64,000 nt of DNA from NCBI GenBank assembly GCA_023458215.1, contig JAEXAJ010000159.1, positions 97,700 through 161,699 of the forward strand, read 5' to 3'. How positions within the stretch are numbered: position 1 is the first letter of the stretch; each line of letters starts with the position of its first letter. Origin of the DNA: Bacteroidota bacterium. Lineage in GTDB: Bacteria > Bacteroidota > Bacteroidia > Bacteroidales > Bacteroidaceae. A program made the translations under genes and the position numbers. The notes beneath the pieces are model-generated. The model searched no databases. It saw only the letters and a program-made list of their open reading frames with translations, and was not told where the DNA came from. Shown here one piece after another: positions 27,589 to 36,765 of this stretch.

Positions 27589-29229
27589 TTAGTTTTCAGA
27601 TGGAAAGTTACCGCTTTCCGCTATATCCCACCATAAACGGGTACCTCCGGTATCGGGACCTTTCAGGTACCGGATGGCTTTCTGCACCTCTACTCCATTG
27701 GTATTATACTCTTTCCGAGTAAACGGTAGGCGGCGTATTTGGAGCTCGGTATCAATAAGTCCTCCACTGAGGTTATACACTACCGGGAATAAGCGGGGAT
27801 AGCCTGTACGTCTGAATTCAGTCCAGGCTTCAAATGAATCGGGGTAGATGGCGAGCCATTTTTGGGTGATGATACGTTGCAGTTTTTGTTCTTTCGTGTC
27901 GTTCTCATGCCAGGTTACCGAAATGTTGTTGATGCCCGGCGTATTATAGAATGAGTCGTGATAATCTATATAGTCGGCAGCTTTGACTCCGCCGTCAGGA
28001 GCATGGATACCGCTCAGATATTCGTCGGCATGGCTTATTCCGTATGAACTAAGAGCAACCCGTACCCCTTGTTCGTAACAGTACCGGGCACTTTCGCCCA
28101 TTTGCCAACCCCGCAATGCTCCTTCGGCACGTAAAAACCAGGCCTCGGCGGCATGCATTACCGGGCGGGGGTCGTAACTTTGATAAGTAGAAGATGAGAA
28201 GTTCAGATACAATAATGGAGATTTGGTTTCGATAAGAAGTCCTTGTCGGATGCCTGCACAGGTAGAGTCGGCTTTCAGAGTCATTTCTCCTTCGTTGTTC
28301 ACGATTCTTCCGGTGCGGGTGAACCATATTTCCATGCGCGGGTCTCCATAGCCCTTCAAGATGGACTCAATGGAGGCATTCATGCGTGAATCTCCGTAAA
28401 TGACGTCCACAGTCCAGATGGGGTTTCCTCCGGAAAGCAGTATGTCGTCCGAGGCATCCATAAATACACCATATTTATTATTGACGGCTTTTTCTGCCAG
28501 TTCTTTGGCTCGTGCAGGATCAGCTTTTACCATGTGCATCGCTATTCTGAGGCACAAGGTATTGGCGAGACGGAGCCATTTGGTGTGGCTGCCTCCGCAT
28601 AACCTGTCAAACTTTGCCAGTCCTGCCAATCTTTCGGTTGGTGGATTACTTTCCAAAAAATCTTTCAGCCATTGGATAGATTGGCGTAATTCGTCTATCA
28701 AATCGGTATAAATATCTCGGTCGGAATCATAATATAAAGTAGGTGCATGTTCTTTGATGCTGCGATAATTTGCGGGGCCATAGGTATCGACTACTTGTAA
28801 CATACCCATTACTTGGACGATAAGCGTTACTGCTGCATAGTCATAAAATTCCAGCTCCTTGCAGATGGGAATGTAGCGATTGGTGTAGGGAAGTACATTT
28901 AAGAAATAATTTTCGAAAGGGCCATGATTAAAATCTTCACGAAGGCGATAGTTTCCATTATGATTATTGCCGAAATTGTGTGGAGTTGTATAATATCCGG
29001 CAAATATATCTACATGTAAACTTCTCCAATATTGGTACATGTTGGCTTCGCTGGGGAAAAGATTTTCTTGTGGAAACTGGAGTTTGTTTTCAAGGCCGAT
29101 CTTCATGTCGTCCACTCCATTGGGATTCGTGTTTATGCTTTCAAACCCTTTGGTGCATGCCGATAAGAGTAATACTAATAATGCAATGTGGCAACTCCGT
29201 TTTATTCCGATCAATTTAAGTGTTTTCAT
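27589..29229 (-). CDS. SusD/RagB-family glycan-binding lipoprotein (first pair)
   Basis: 546 residues with a lipoprotein signal ending at Cys25 (LLLSACTKG). SusD-like_2 features include MYQYWRSLHVDIFAGYY near the start, TPR-like helices, and EAWTEFRRTGYPRLFP and GGTRLWWDIAESGNF at the C-terminus. Its ATG overlaps the stop of the upstream SusC by four bases (ATGA), which implies translational coupling and fixes the pairing. It forms the surface lid of that transporter. Confidence 0.94.
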   Translation of the reverse strand: MKTLKLIGIKRSCHIALLVLLLSACTKGFESINTNPNGVDDMKIGLENKLQFPQENLFPSEANMYQYWRSLHVDIFAGYYTTPHNFGNNHNGNYRLREDFNHGPFENYFLNVLPYTNRYIPICKELEFYDYAAVTLIVQVMGMLQVVDTYGPANYRSIKEHAPTLYYDSDRDIYTDLIDELRQSIQWLKDFLESNPPTERLAGLAKFDRLCGGSHTKWLRLANTLCLRIAMHMVKADPARAKELAEKAVNNKYGVFMDASDDILLSGGNPIWTVDVIYGDSRMNASIESILKGYGDPRMEIWFTRTGRIVNNEGEMTLKADSTCAGIRQGLLIETKSPLLYLNFSSSTYQSYDPRPVMHAAEAWFLRAEGALRGWQMGESARYCYEQGVRVALSSYGISHADEYLSGIHAPDGGVKAADYIDYHDSFYNTPGINNISVTWHENDTKEQKLQRIITQKWLAIYPDSFEAWTEFRRTGYPRLFPVVYNLSGGLIDTELQIRRLPFTRKEYNTNGVEVQKAIRYLKGPDTGGTRLWWDIAESGNFPSEN

Positions 29230-32200
29230 AGAGTCAGTTTTAGGTTAATTCCAATGCTTCGCTGGATAGGCAGATTAAATACATCCAGTCCTTGCCAACC
29301 GTTTCCGGTTGACCCGGATACACTTGGGTTACAGGGAGCGGACTTGAACAAAAAGCATAAATTCCGTCCTATGACGGATACTGACAGATGCTTGCCGGGG
29401 GCAAACAAATTTAGGAACTGATAGCCTAACGAAACTTCCCGTAGCCTGAAGTTGGTGGCATCATACACATATTCTGTTCCTACATAGCCTACGTTGTAAG
29501 CGGTAGCTCCTACGATGTGGTAATATTTCTCAGCATCAATCAAGGTTCCGTCACCCCTGGGTACACCTCCTTGTTTGCGGGCTTTTTCCGTGCGGGCGGA
29601 CACACCGTAACCATCGAGCATGGCTTCGGTAGCCGAAACAACTTTGCCTCCTATCTGCCCGTCGATCAGTGCATACAGACTGAAATTCTTGTAAGTGATA
29701 AGATTGCTCCATCCTGCGTTTATATCCGGATTTAAGTTACCGATATACACATCCGGCTGGTCTGACTTTATCGGCGCCCCGTTCCTATCCAAGAGTATCA
29801 CACCTTCTTTGTCTCTCAATAACTGCCGGGTATAGATGTCTCCGTAAGATCCGCCTTTTTTCAAGATACTTAAAATACCGCTGCCATCTTGCAGCAAGAA
29901 GTTGTCGTTTTCTTTGTATAGCTCTTTGATACGGTTTTTGTTATAAGAAAAATTGATGCCGGTTTGCCATTCCCAATCGTGAGGGAAGCTGTGAAGATAA
30001 CTGGCCGACACCTCGGCTCCCATGTTCTGCACATCACCGGCATTCACATTCCGGTAACGGTAACCAGAGCCCCAGGGAGCTTCGATGGTGAAGTACTGGT
30101 TCAAAGTGTTTGTCTTATAGTATGAGAAATCGATATGCAATCGGTTATTTAATAGCGAAATTTCAAATCCTCCTTCTATAGATAGTGTACGTTCCGGTTT
30201 TAAATCGGAGAAAGGAGCGCTTGAGGGATAAGAGATGGAAGTATCTTTAATCACCGGTCGTTGTGAAGATACGTAAGCCGGCAAACCATTTCCTACTACC
30301 GAATAGGAGGCACGGAGCTTCAAAAAGTTCACTGTCTGCTTCATGTCCGGGAATACTTCACTCAACAAAACATTGGCACCTATCGACGGATAAAAATATC
30401 CCATGTGCTTGTTGTTTGTAAAAGCTAAGGTCGACGACCAGTCATTACGTGCCGTAATGTTGAGATAGGCTAACTCCTTATAACCTATTTGCAACATCCC
30501 GAACAAGGAGTTGAGGCGTGTGTGTGAAAACTCTTCCACAATCTCGGGGTGGTGGTAATTGTTTTGAGTGAAGTTATTTACGAAAAAGGCATTTCCACCG
30601 TTGGGTATCTTGTAAATTTTGCCTGATTCGGCATCTTCGATTTCTATCCATTCGAATTTGGTATTGCCGCCATCCGTTATAATACCCTTTTTTCCTTGAC
30701 GCACGTCACTGAAGCTTGAACCGGCGGTCAATGAAAAAGAGAAATCAGATAAATGGCTTTCGTAGTTCAGTATAATATCGCCATACAGATGTTTGTAAGA
30801 ATCATCGATATTTTTGTAACCTCCCATTTCATCTTTCCAACTGGTGGCGTAACGTTCTACTCTATATTCGATTTTGTCGTTTTCATATCCGATGCGTCCT
30901 TGTATATTAAGTGTAGGCATGAATTTGTATTTAGCGGTAGAATTGAAAGTGATGCGATGGCGACCCTCTTCCTTCCGATTGCGATGCAGTAACCAATAAG
31001 GATTCTGGTTATGTTCTTCAAGCTGGTTCCAGTTTTGTACATATATTTCCTTCTGCGGATCAAACTGCTCGAATTCATTTTTGTATTTGGAGAAATTGCC
31101 GTTCCGTGGAAAAAGATAAAGTCCCGTGAGAGGGTTGCTCAACATGCCGCCGTAGTGCTTATTGACCGTATTCTGATAAGCGTATGTGCTGCTCAGATTC
31201 AGCGAAAGGCGATTGTCGAATCCCTGATAACTTTGTCTGATGGCGATGTTGTGACGTGCGAAACTATTGGTAGGGATGATTCCTTCCGAGAGTACGTTTC
31301 CATACGAGAAATAGCTTTGTGAGTGTTCCGTACCACCATCAATTGATAGGGAGTTGTGTAGTGTATATCCGTTTCGAAAGAAGGCACCTATATTGTCAGA
31401 GGCTTTTTCCTGCATTTTGCTGCCCCAGCTTTGCGCTTGCAGGCTTTCTTCGTTGAGTTGTCTCGCACCGTAGCTTTGTTGTATTTTGGGTAGCGAATAA
31501 GCAGTCTCAAATGTCATGTTACTGGATGCGTGAACTTGAATACCGCCCACATTTCCTTTCTTGGTAGTGACCATGATAACTCCATTGGCAGCTACTGCAC
31601 CATAAAGCGCCGATGCGGATGCTCCTTTCAATATACTGATGCTGGCTATGTCGTCCGGGTTGATCGTGGAAAGCGCATCTCCTCCATCATTTCCTCTACC
31701 ATAAACAACTTCAATTCCATCACCATAGCTGTTGTTAGCCATGGGAATACCATCAATTACAATCAATGGATTATTGTTCCCTTGGATAGATTTGTTGCCT
31801 CGAAGCAGTAGCTTGGTGGATGCTCCGGCACCATTTGAGTTGGGAATTATAACTAATCCTGCGGTTTTGCCTTCCAGAGAGTTGATGAAGCTTACTTCTT
31901 TGGCTCTTGTCAGTTCGGTTCCGGGTAATACTTGCAGGGCATATATCAGACTTTTGGATTTCTTTTCGATGCCTAAAGCTGTGACGACAACTTCATTAAG
32001 CAGGTTCAGGTCTTCTTTGAGTACAACATCTACGGTCTGTCTCCCATCAACTGATACTTCTTGTGGCAGATATCCGATGTATGAAAAAGTTACAATATCT
32101 TTATCAATTGGAATCTCTAGCGTATAGTCTCCTGTTTCATCTGAAATAACCCCTTTCCCTGTCTCTTTAATGAAAATATTTACTCCAATCAATGGGATAT

Positions 32201-32627
32201 TCTGCTCATTGACTACTTTTCCTCTGATAGTTCGTGTCTGGTTGGAAGATGGCTGGGGTTGTTTGCCATTTCCGGTGTGTCTTATAGAGAGTACGATATG
32301 CTTGTCAACAATGGTGTATACAATGTTGGTTTCACGGAATAGTGCGTCGAGCGCCCGGTTTATGGTTTCATTCCGGACGTGACATGTAACTTCGCGGTTT
32401 GGGTTGATGTCATCCACATTATATACAACAGACAATTTTGTCTGCTGATTAATGAGCTGAAATATTTGGTGCAGAGGAACTTTCTTCACATCTATAGTCA
32501 GACGCGAAGATTGTGCAAAAAGTAATTCCGGCATCAAAATTACCCATAAAAATAAAGTAAATCTAACCAGTGTTTTACTCTTCTCACCCAACTTCCAAAC
32601 AGAATGAAAGCGCAGGTCCTTTCCCAT
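29226..32627 (-). CDS. SusC-family TonB-dependent transducer with STN domain (first pair)
   Basis: 1133 residues. A signal peptide (about to residue 39) is followed by an STN secretin/TonB short domain (about 45-115, LTIDVKKVPLHQIFQLI), a carboxypeptidase-regulatory-like domain (about 133-210), the plug and the barrel ending in LKLTL. The STN domain is the part that contacts a FecR anti-sigma factor in TonB-dependent transducers, and a fecR gene lies only 8 bases upstream. So this protein both imports glycan and signals its presence to the ECF sigma factor encoded divergently. Confidence 0.95.
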   Translation of the reverse strand: MGKDLRFHSVWKLGEKSKTLVRFTLFLWVILMPELLFAQSSRLTIDVKKVPLHQIFQLINQQTKLSVVYNVDDINPNREVTCHVRNETINRALDALFRETNIVYTIVDKHIVLSIRHTGNGKQPQPSSNQTRTIRGKVVNEQNIPLIGVNIFIKETGKGVISDETGDYTLEIPIDKDIVTFSYIGYLPQEVSVDGRQTVDVVLKEDLNLLNEVVVTALGIEKKSKSLIYALQVLPGTELTRAKEVSFINSLEGKTAGLVIIPNSNGAGASTKLLLRGNKSIQGNNNPLIVIDGIPMANNSYGDGIEVVYGRGNDGGDALSTINPDDIASISILKGASASALYGAVAANGVIMVTTKKGNVGGIQVHASSNMTFETAYSLPKIQQSYGARQLNEESLQAQSWGSKMQEKASDNIGAFFRNGYTLHNSLSIDGGTEHSQSYFSYGNVLSEGIIPTNSFARHNIAIRQSYQGFDNRLSLNLSSTYAYQNTVNKHYGGMLSNPLTGLYLFPRNGNFSKYKNEFEQFDPQKEIYVQNWNQLEEHNQNPYWLLHRNRKEEGRHRITFNSTAKYKFMPTLNIQGRIGYENDKIEYRVERYATSWKDEMGGYKNIDDSYKHLYGDIILNYESHLSDFSFSLTAGSSFSDVRQGKKGIITDGGNTKFEWIEIEDAESGKIYKIPNGGNAFFVNNFTQNNYHHPEIVEEFSHTRLNSLFGMLQIGYKELAYLNITARNDWSSTLAFTNNKHMGYFYPSIGANVLLSEVFPDMKQTVNFLKLRASYSVVGNGLPAYVSSQRPVIKDTSISYPSSAPFSDLKPERTLSIEGGFEISLLNNRLHIDFSYYKTNTLNQYFTIEAPWGSGYRYRNVNAGDVQNMGAEVSASYLHSFPHDWEWQTGINFSYNKNRIKELYKENDNFLLQDGSGILSILKKGGSYGDIYTRQLLRDKEGVILLDRNGAPIKSDQPDVYIGNLNPDINAGWSNLITYKNFSLYALIDGQIGGKVVSATEAMLDGYGVSARTEKARKQGGVPRGDGTLIDAEKYYHIVGATAYNVGYVGTEYVYDATNFRLREVSLGYQFLNLFAPGKHLSVSVIGRNLCFLFKSAPCNPSVSGSTGNGWQGLDVFNLPIQRSIGINLKLTL

Positions 32628-32635
32628 ATATTAAT

Positions 32636-33622
32636 TTAAGGTTTACGGGCAGAAAGCGTCACTTGATTATCTTTAATCCGATAGTCAAAGCTTTTGGTAA
32701 AACTAAGAATCGACAGCACTTGGCTAATGTCATCGGATAAATCGAAATCACAAGTGAACCTCTGCTGTTGTAATTTTATATCGTCTATCTTGATGAGCAC
32801 ATTGTAATGTCTCTCAAGCGTTTCTGCTATTTCTTTTAAGGTTACTTGGTCAAAGTGCAAAGAACCTTTTATCCAACTGATTGCTTCTTTCGCTTTTTCA
32901 GTATATTCTAAATTGGTTTCCAGGTTTACCAAGTTGACCGATAGCTGCTCATTGGGGACCATGCGTATTTCTTCTTTGTCCTTTATGGGCAGACTTATTT
33001 CTATAGATCCTTCAAGCAAAGTGGCTTTTAGGCTGTTTTCTTCTTTATAGTTACGTAAATTAAATTTAGTCCCGGTTACTTTCGTTTCTATGTTAGAGCA
33101 ATCTACAATAAAGGGTCGATGTGTATTCTTCTTCACTTCAAAGTAGGCTTCTCCTTCTAGGCGTACTCTTCTTTCTGAAGAGAATAGGGGCGAAAGGTAT
33201 TCTACGCTTGTCGAAGCATTGAGCCATAATTTCGTGCCATCCGGGAGAACTGCCTGTGCCCGTTGCCCCGCTTCGGTAGATATTATATAGGAAGAGTTCT
33301 GTTGGTAGTATATGCCTAAAGCACCTCCGGTACAGATTACTCCTATTAAAAAAGCGGCAATATTGACCGCATAGCGCCTCCAGCTGGTTGTTTTCTTCGC
33401 GGCAGACTGTTTCTGTTTGAGCTTTTTCTTGAAATCGGCAAGAGATTTATCTACATCAACAGCTTCCATTGCTGCATGACGTTCACCTAAGAAAAGCACA
33501 CAATACAAGGATTCGAGTTCTTTTCTGTTGTCCGCCGATGCTTCACACCACTCTTCTACCTGGAGGCATTCTTCCTGGTCAGCTTCGTTTTTTAAGTATT
33601 TTATTAGAGTCGATTCATCCAT
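32636..33622 (-). CDS. FecR-family anti-sigma factor
   Basis: 328 residues. The N-terminal cytoplasmic part (about 1-80) binds sigma; a membrane helix lies near 85-107; a periplasmic FecR domain (AVLPDGTKLWLNASTSVEY, about 125-220) and a C-terminal DUF4974-type domain (SLHFDQVTLKEIAETLERHYNV) follow. It holds the ECF sigma factor inactive until the STN domain of the adjacent SusC reports ligand. It is first in the minus-strand operon and divergent from the sigma gene. Confidence 0.94.
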   Translation of the reverse strand: MDESTLIKYLKNEADQEECLQVEEWCEASADNRKELESLYCVLFLGERHAAMEAVDVDKSLADFKKKLKQKQSAAKKTTSWRRYAVNIAAFLIGVICTGGALGIYYQQNSSYIISTEAGQRAQAVLPDGTKLWLNASTSVEYLSPLFSSERRVRLEGEAYFEVKKNTHRPFIVDCSNIETKVTGTKFNLRNYKEENSLKATLLEGSIEISLPIKDKEEIRMVPNEQLSVNLVNLETNLEYTEKAKEAISWIKGSLHFDQVTLKEIAETLERHYNVLIKIDDIKLQQQRFTCDFDLSDDISQVLSILSFTKSFDYRIKDNQVTLSARKP

Positions 33623-33694
33623 TATTTTCTTTGAAAACGGTGTTTGTAGTTTTGATACTGCACCCTACTCTTATATATGATACATTTGAGAGGA

Positions 33695-33702
33695 CAAAGA
33701 TA
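33695..33702 (-). promoter_or_regulatory. Promoter -7 box for fecR and the SusC/SusD operon
   Basis: Reads TATCTTTG on the minus strand, an exact TAnnTTTG match, 73 bases before the fecR start. No TTTG is found 19-20 bp upstream of it. An additional ECF-dependent promoter is likely but its consensus is not known to me. Confidence 0.5.
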
Positions 33703-33742
33703 CTAAACCGCTAGCAAAAAAACATATTTATTCGAAAATCAT

Positions 33743-33773
33743 TTTGCCGATAACTCTATTTATAGTATGTTTG
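33743..33773 (+). promoter_or_regulatory. Housekeeping-type promoter of the ECF sigma gene
   Basis: TTTG at 33743-33746, a 19-base spacer and TATGTTTG at 33766-33773 match both elements of the Bacteroides primary-sigma promoter. It ends 24 bases before the sigma factor ATG. Confidence 0.7.
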
Positions 33774-33797
33774 TGGAATCGTATATGAAATGAACGA

Positions 33798-34379
33798 ATG
33801 ACCAAAGTTAACCTAAAATTGAATATTGAAGATAATGATGTTATTATCACGGCTTTAAAAACGGGAGATGAAGCTGCGTTTGACACGGTGTATCGTTTTT
33901 ATTTTAGAGCTCTGTGCGGCTTCTGTTCACAATATGTCGGTATTGACGAAGCCGAAGAAATAGTGCAGGATACGATGATGTGGCTATGGGAGAACCGAAC
34001 GAATCTAATACCTCAATTAACCCTTAAGACCCTCCTTTTTACGATAGTGAAAAACAAAGCACTTAATAAAATTTCACATTTAGAAACCAGAAGGAAAGTG
34101 CACGAAGATATTGCCCGAAAATATGACGAAGAATTCTCCTCCCCCGATTTTTATCTAGATAATGAATTGTTCCAGTTGTATGGAACTGCTCTCGAAAAAC
34201 TACCACAAGAATTTAAGCAAGCCTTCGAAATGAATCGTAAAAAGCAAATGACGCATAAAGAAATAGCCGCAAGTCTGAATGTATCCCCGCAAACTGTGAA
34301 TTATCGTATATCCCAGGCTTTAAAGATCTTGCGGATAGCGCTGAAGGATTATTTGCTATTTGTTTTTCTTTATATATAA
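33798..34379 (+). CDS. ECF RNA polymerase sigma factor
   Basis: 193 residues with sigma-70 region 2 (about 25-95; FDTVYRFYFRALCGF and EAEEIVQDTMMWLWENR) and region 4 (about 130-185; LPQEFKQAFEMNRKKQMTHKE then the helix-turn-helix AASLNVSPQTVNYRISQAL). Together with the divergent fecR it forms the cis-encoded sigma/anti-sigma switch used by many host-glycan utilisation loci. It should turn on the fecR-susCD-susCD-GH84 operon and perhaps the GH20 gene downstream. Confidence 0.95.
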   Translation: MTKVNLKLNIEDNDVIITALKTGDEAAFDTVYRFYFRALCGFCSQYVGIDEAEEIVQDTMMWLWENRTNLIPQLTLKTLLFTIVKNKALNKISHLETRRKVHEDIARKYDEEFSSPDFYLDNELFQLYGTALEKLPQEFKQAFEMNRKKQMTHKEIAASLNVSPQTVNYRISQALKILRIALKDYLLFVFLYI

Positions 34380-34418
34380 TTTTGTCTTTAAATTGAAAAG
34401 ATAGAAAGATATTTAGGT

Positions 34419-34471
34419 AAAAGAACATATTCATAGTAAGATATATCTTATGTTATCTAATTTGTTCTTTT
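34419..34471 (+). terminator. Two-tier stem-loop after the ECF sigma gene
   Basis: AAAAGAAC (34419-34426) pairs with GTTCTTTT (34464-34471), enclosing the perfect 14-bp palindrome TAAGATATATCTTA (34437-34450). It begins 40 bases after the sigma gene stop and is followed by an A/T-rich run including T8. Likely terminator. Confidence 0.45.
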
Positions 34472-34570
34472 GTTCTTATGTCTAAAAAATAATATTTTTT
34501 TTAGCTCATGTCTGAGTGGTTATTCCCAATATCAATTCTTGATTCGCATTAATTCATGATTACTTCTTAG

Positions 34571-34578
34571 TATATTTG
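34571..34578 (+). promoter_or_regulatory. Possible promoter -7 box for GH20
   Basis: TATATTTG matches TAnnTTTG, but it is 124 bases before the likely ATG and lacks a -33 element, so the call is weak. Confidence 0.3.
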
Positions 34579-34701
34579 CTTGTTCATTTGTATTATATAA
34601 AAATTGCTGCATTATTAGCGGACTACTAGGTCGGTTAAGCATACTCTGTTCTTGTTTCCTGATTGATAAAGTATCTATTAAATATGAATATACAGTTTAT
34701 T

Positions 34702-36756
34702 ATGAAACAACTATTGATTGTTATTTTTTATGTGGCGACGATGTTCTCCACTGCTACCGCTTCACAGGTTGGAGATGTTTATATTATCCCGCGACCTCAA
34801 ACGATGCATGTACAAGCCGGTCGCTATCTTTTAGCACGGCAGTCGGCCTTTACTTGTAACTTGAGTGGTACTGATAGAGATGATTTTGTTCGTTATCTAG
34901 AGAACTCTCCGTTAGGGCTACAATACCAAAAGAATGCGGCACCGGTTACTTTCCGGCTAACCCCGTCAGGACCTTCAAAAACGAACGAAGAAGGTTATCA
35001 GATAGTGATTAACCCGCAAGGTATTAAAGTAGAAGCGGCTTCCACGGCAGGATTGTTTTATGCCTTCCAATCGTTGTTGCAGTTGGCACAGCCCGATACT
35101 GCGTCCGGATATTGTTTTCCTTTGGTAGAAATAAAAGATTATCCCCGTTTTTCGTACAGAGGGTTACATTTGGATGTATCCCGTCATTTTCGCACAAAAG
35201 AGTTTGTCAAAAAGCAATTAGATGCTTTGGCACGATATAAACTGAATCGTTTTCATTGGCATTTGACTGATGGAGCCGGATGGCGTATAGAAATAGAAAA
35301 ATATCCGGAGCTTACCCATAAAACGGCTTATCGGCCTTTCCTCGACTGGAAAAGCTGGTCGAAAGGTGGGCAGACTTATTGCACAAGCGATACTCCTGGA
35401 GCAGAAGGTGGATATTATACTAAAGAGGATATTCGGGAAGTGGTAGAATATGCACGTGAGCGGCACATTACCATTATACCTGAAATAGAAATGCCCGGAC
35501 ATTCGGAAGAAGTGCTTGTTGCTTATCCGCAATTGGCATGTGAGGGTTTGCCTGCCGGAGGAGAGTTATGTCCGGGCAGGGAGGAAACTTTTACTTTTCT
35601 GACCAGTGTCCTGATGGAAGTGATGGAGCTTTTTCCTTCCGAGTATATTCATATCGGTGGTGATGAGGCTTCTACTGCTCATTGGAAACGGTGTCCTCTT
35701 TGTCAGAAACGCATGCATGCCCAGGGTTTGAAGGACGAGAGTGAACTGCAAGCCTACCTTATTTCCCGAATTGAAAAGTTCCTTCAGGCTCATAACCGGA
35801 AGCTCATAGGGTGGGATGAAATTCTGAGTGGAGATTTGTCGAAAGATGCTGCCGTCACAGTATGGCGTAGCGAAGAGAAAAGCATTGAAGCTGTACGAAG
35901 GGGGCTCAGTACTGTGATGTCGCCGGGAAGTTATTGCTATTTGGACGGCTACCAGGACGCTCCGGCTACACAACCGGAGGCAATAGGCGGATACTTGCCC
36001 TTACAGAGAGTATATTCTTTTGAACCGATTCCGGCACAGCTAACTTCAAAAGAAGCAGTCCATATTTGGGGTGTACAGGCAAACATATGGACAGAATACA
36101 TACCTACTGCCGAGCATGCCGAATACATGATTTATCCTCGTCTGCTGGCTTTGGCAGAAGTGGCATGGACGCAGCCGGAGCAGAAAGATTGGAAGCGTTT
36201 TCATGCAGAAGCCTTATCTGAAGTGGATAAATTGAGGGATCTTGGTTACCATACGTTCGATTTGAAGAATGAAGTGGGTGAACGACTTATTGCGCTGGCA
36301 GTAGACAATCATAAAGCAAAGGGAAAAAAGGTGAATTATATTACCCCTTATTCCGAACATTATCCGGCAGGAGGTAATTTTGCACTGACCGACGGTCTTC
36401 ACGGAGGATGGACTTATGGTGATAATCGTTGGCAAGGATTCTTGAACAGTGATGCGGAGTTTGTGATCGACTTGGAAAAACAAGAGAAACTACATTGGAT
36501 ATCTGCCGACTTTATGCAGCTTATAGGACCTTACGTTTGGCTACCCAAGGAAATCACTATTTCTGTTTCTTCTGATGGACGGGAGTTTGTGGACTTAAAG
36601 CATATTTCCACAGAACTCCCGGTTACAGATGAGAAGTTAACCATTCAAACCTATGCTTGGAATGGTGATTGCATAGCTCGCTACATACGTATAAACGCAA
36701 AGTCTAACGGTATGGACGGAGGCTGGTTATTTGTTGATGAAATCGTTGTCAAATGA
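34702..36756 (+). CDS. GH20 beta-N-acetylhexosaminidase (PUL-linked)
   Basis: 684 residues from the ATG at 34702, chosen because it begins a good signal peptide (about 20 residues); in-frame ATG at 34684 and an upstream start at 34663 are possible. An N-terminal GH20b domain is followed by the barrel (SYRGLHLDVSRHF, HWHLTDGAGWRIE) with the catalytic Asp321-Glu322 pair in HIGGDEAS. The C-terminal 130 residues resemble a discoidin-like module. It removes terminal beta-GlcNAc or GalNAc by substrate-assisted catalysis. Its position beside the sigma/FecR/SusCD cluster and GH84 marks the locus as aimed at N-acetylhexosamine-bearing glycans. Confidence 0.92.
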   Translation: MKQLLIVIFYVATMFSTATASQVGDVYIIPRPQTMHVQAGRYLLARQSAFTCNLSGTDRDDFVRYLENSPLGLQYQKNAAPVTFRLTPSGPSKTNEEGYQIVINPQGIKVEAASTAGLFYAFQSLLQLAQPDTASGYCFPLVEIKDYPRFSYRGLHLDVSRHFRTKEFVKKQLDALARYKLNRFHWHLTDGAGWRIEIEKYPELTHKTAYRPFLDWKSWSKGGQTYCTSDTPGAEGGYYTKEDIREVVEYARERHITIIPEIEMPGHSEEVLVAYPQLACEGLPAGGELCPGREETFTFLTSVLMEVMELFPSEYIHIGGDEASTAHWKRCPLCQKRMHAQGLKDESELQAYLISRIEKFLQAHNRKLIGWDEILSGDLSKDAAVTVWRSEEKSIEAVRRGLSTVMSPGSYCYLDGYQDAPATQPEAIGGYLPLQRVYSFEPIPAQLTSKEAVHIWGVQANIWTEYIPTAEHAEYMIYPRLLALAEVAWTQPEQKDWKRFHAEALSEVDKLRDLGYHTFDLKNEVGERLIALAVDNHKAKGKKVNYITPYSEHYPAGGNFALTDGLHGGWTYGDNRWQGFLNSDAEFVIDLEKQEKLHWISADFMQLIGPYVWLPKEITISVSSDGREFVDLKHISTELPVTDEKLTIQTYAWNGDCIARYIRINAKSNGMDGGWLFVDEIVVK

Positions 36757-36765
36757 TGGCTCAAC

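Larger units (their letters stand above)
34380..34701. other. AT-rich gap between the sigma factor and GH20 genes
   Basis: 322 bases without a gene. It holds a probable terminator (34419-34471) and a TATATTTG box (34571-34578) that could serve the GH20 gene. A second promoter using the ECF sigma factor may be here, but I see no recognisable motif. The rest shows no ORF or repeat. Confidence 0.5.

Noticed and set aside
22655..32627. Second SusC/SusD pair as an assembly duplication
   Set aside because: The two pairs differ in sequence throughout and in domain content (STN present or absent), so they are genuine paralogues.
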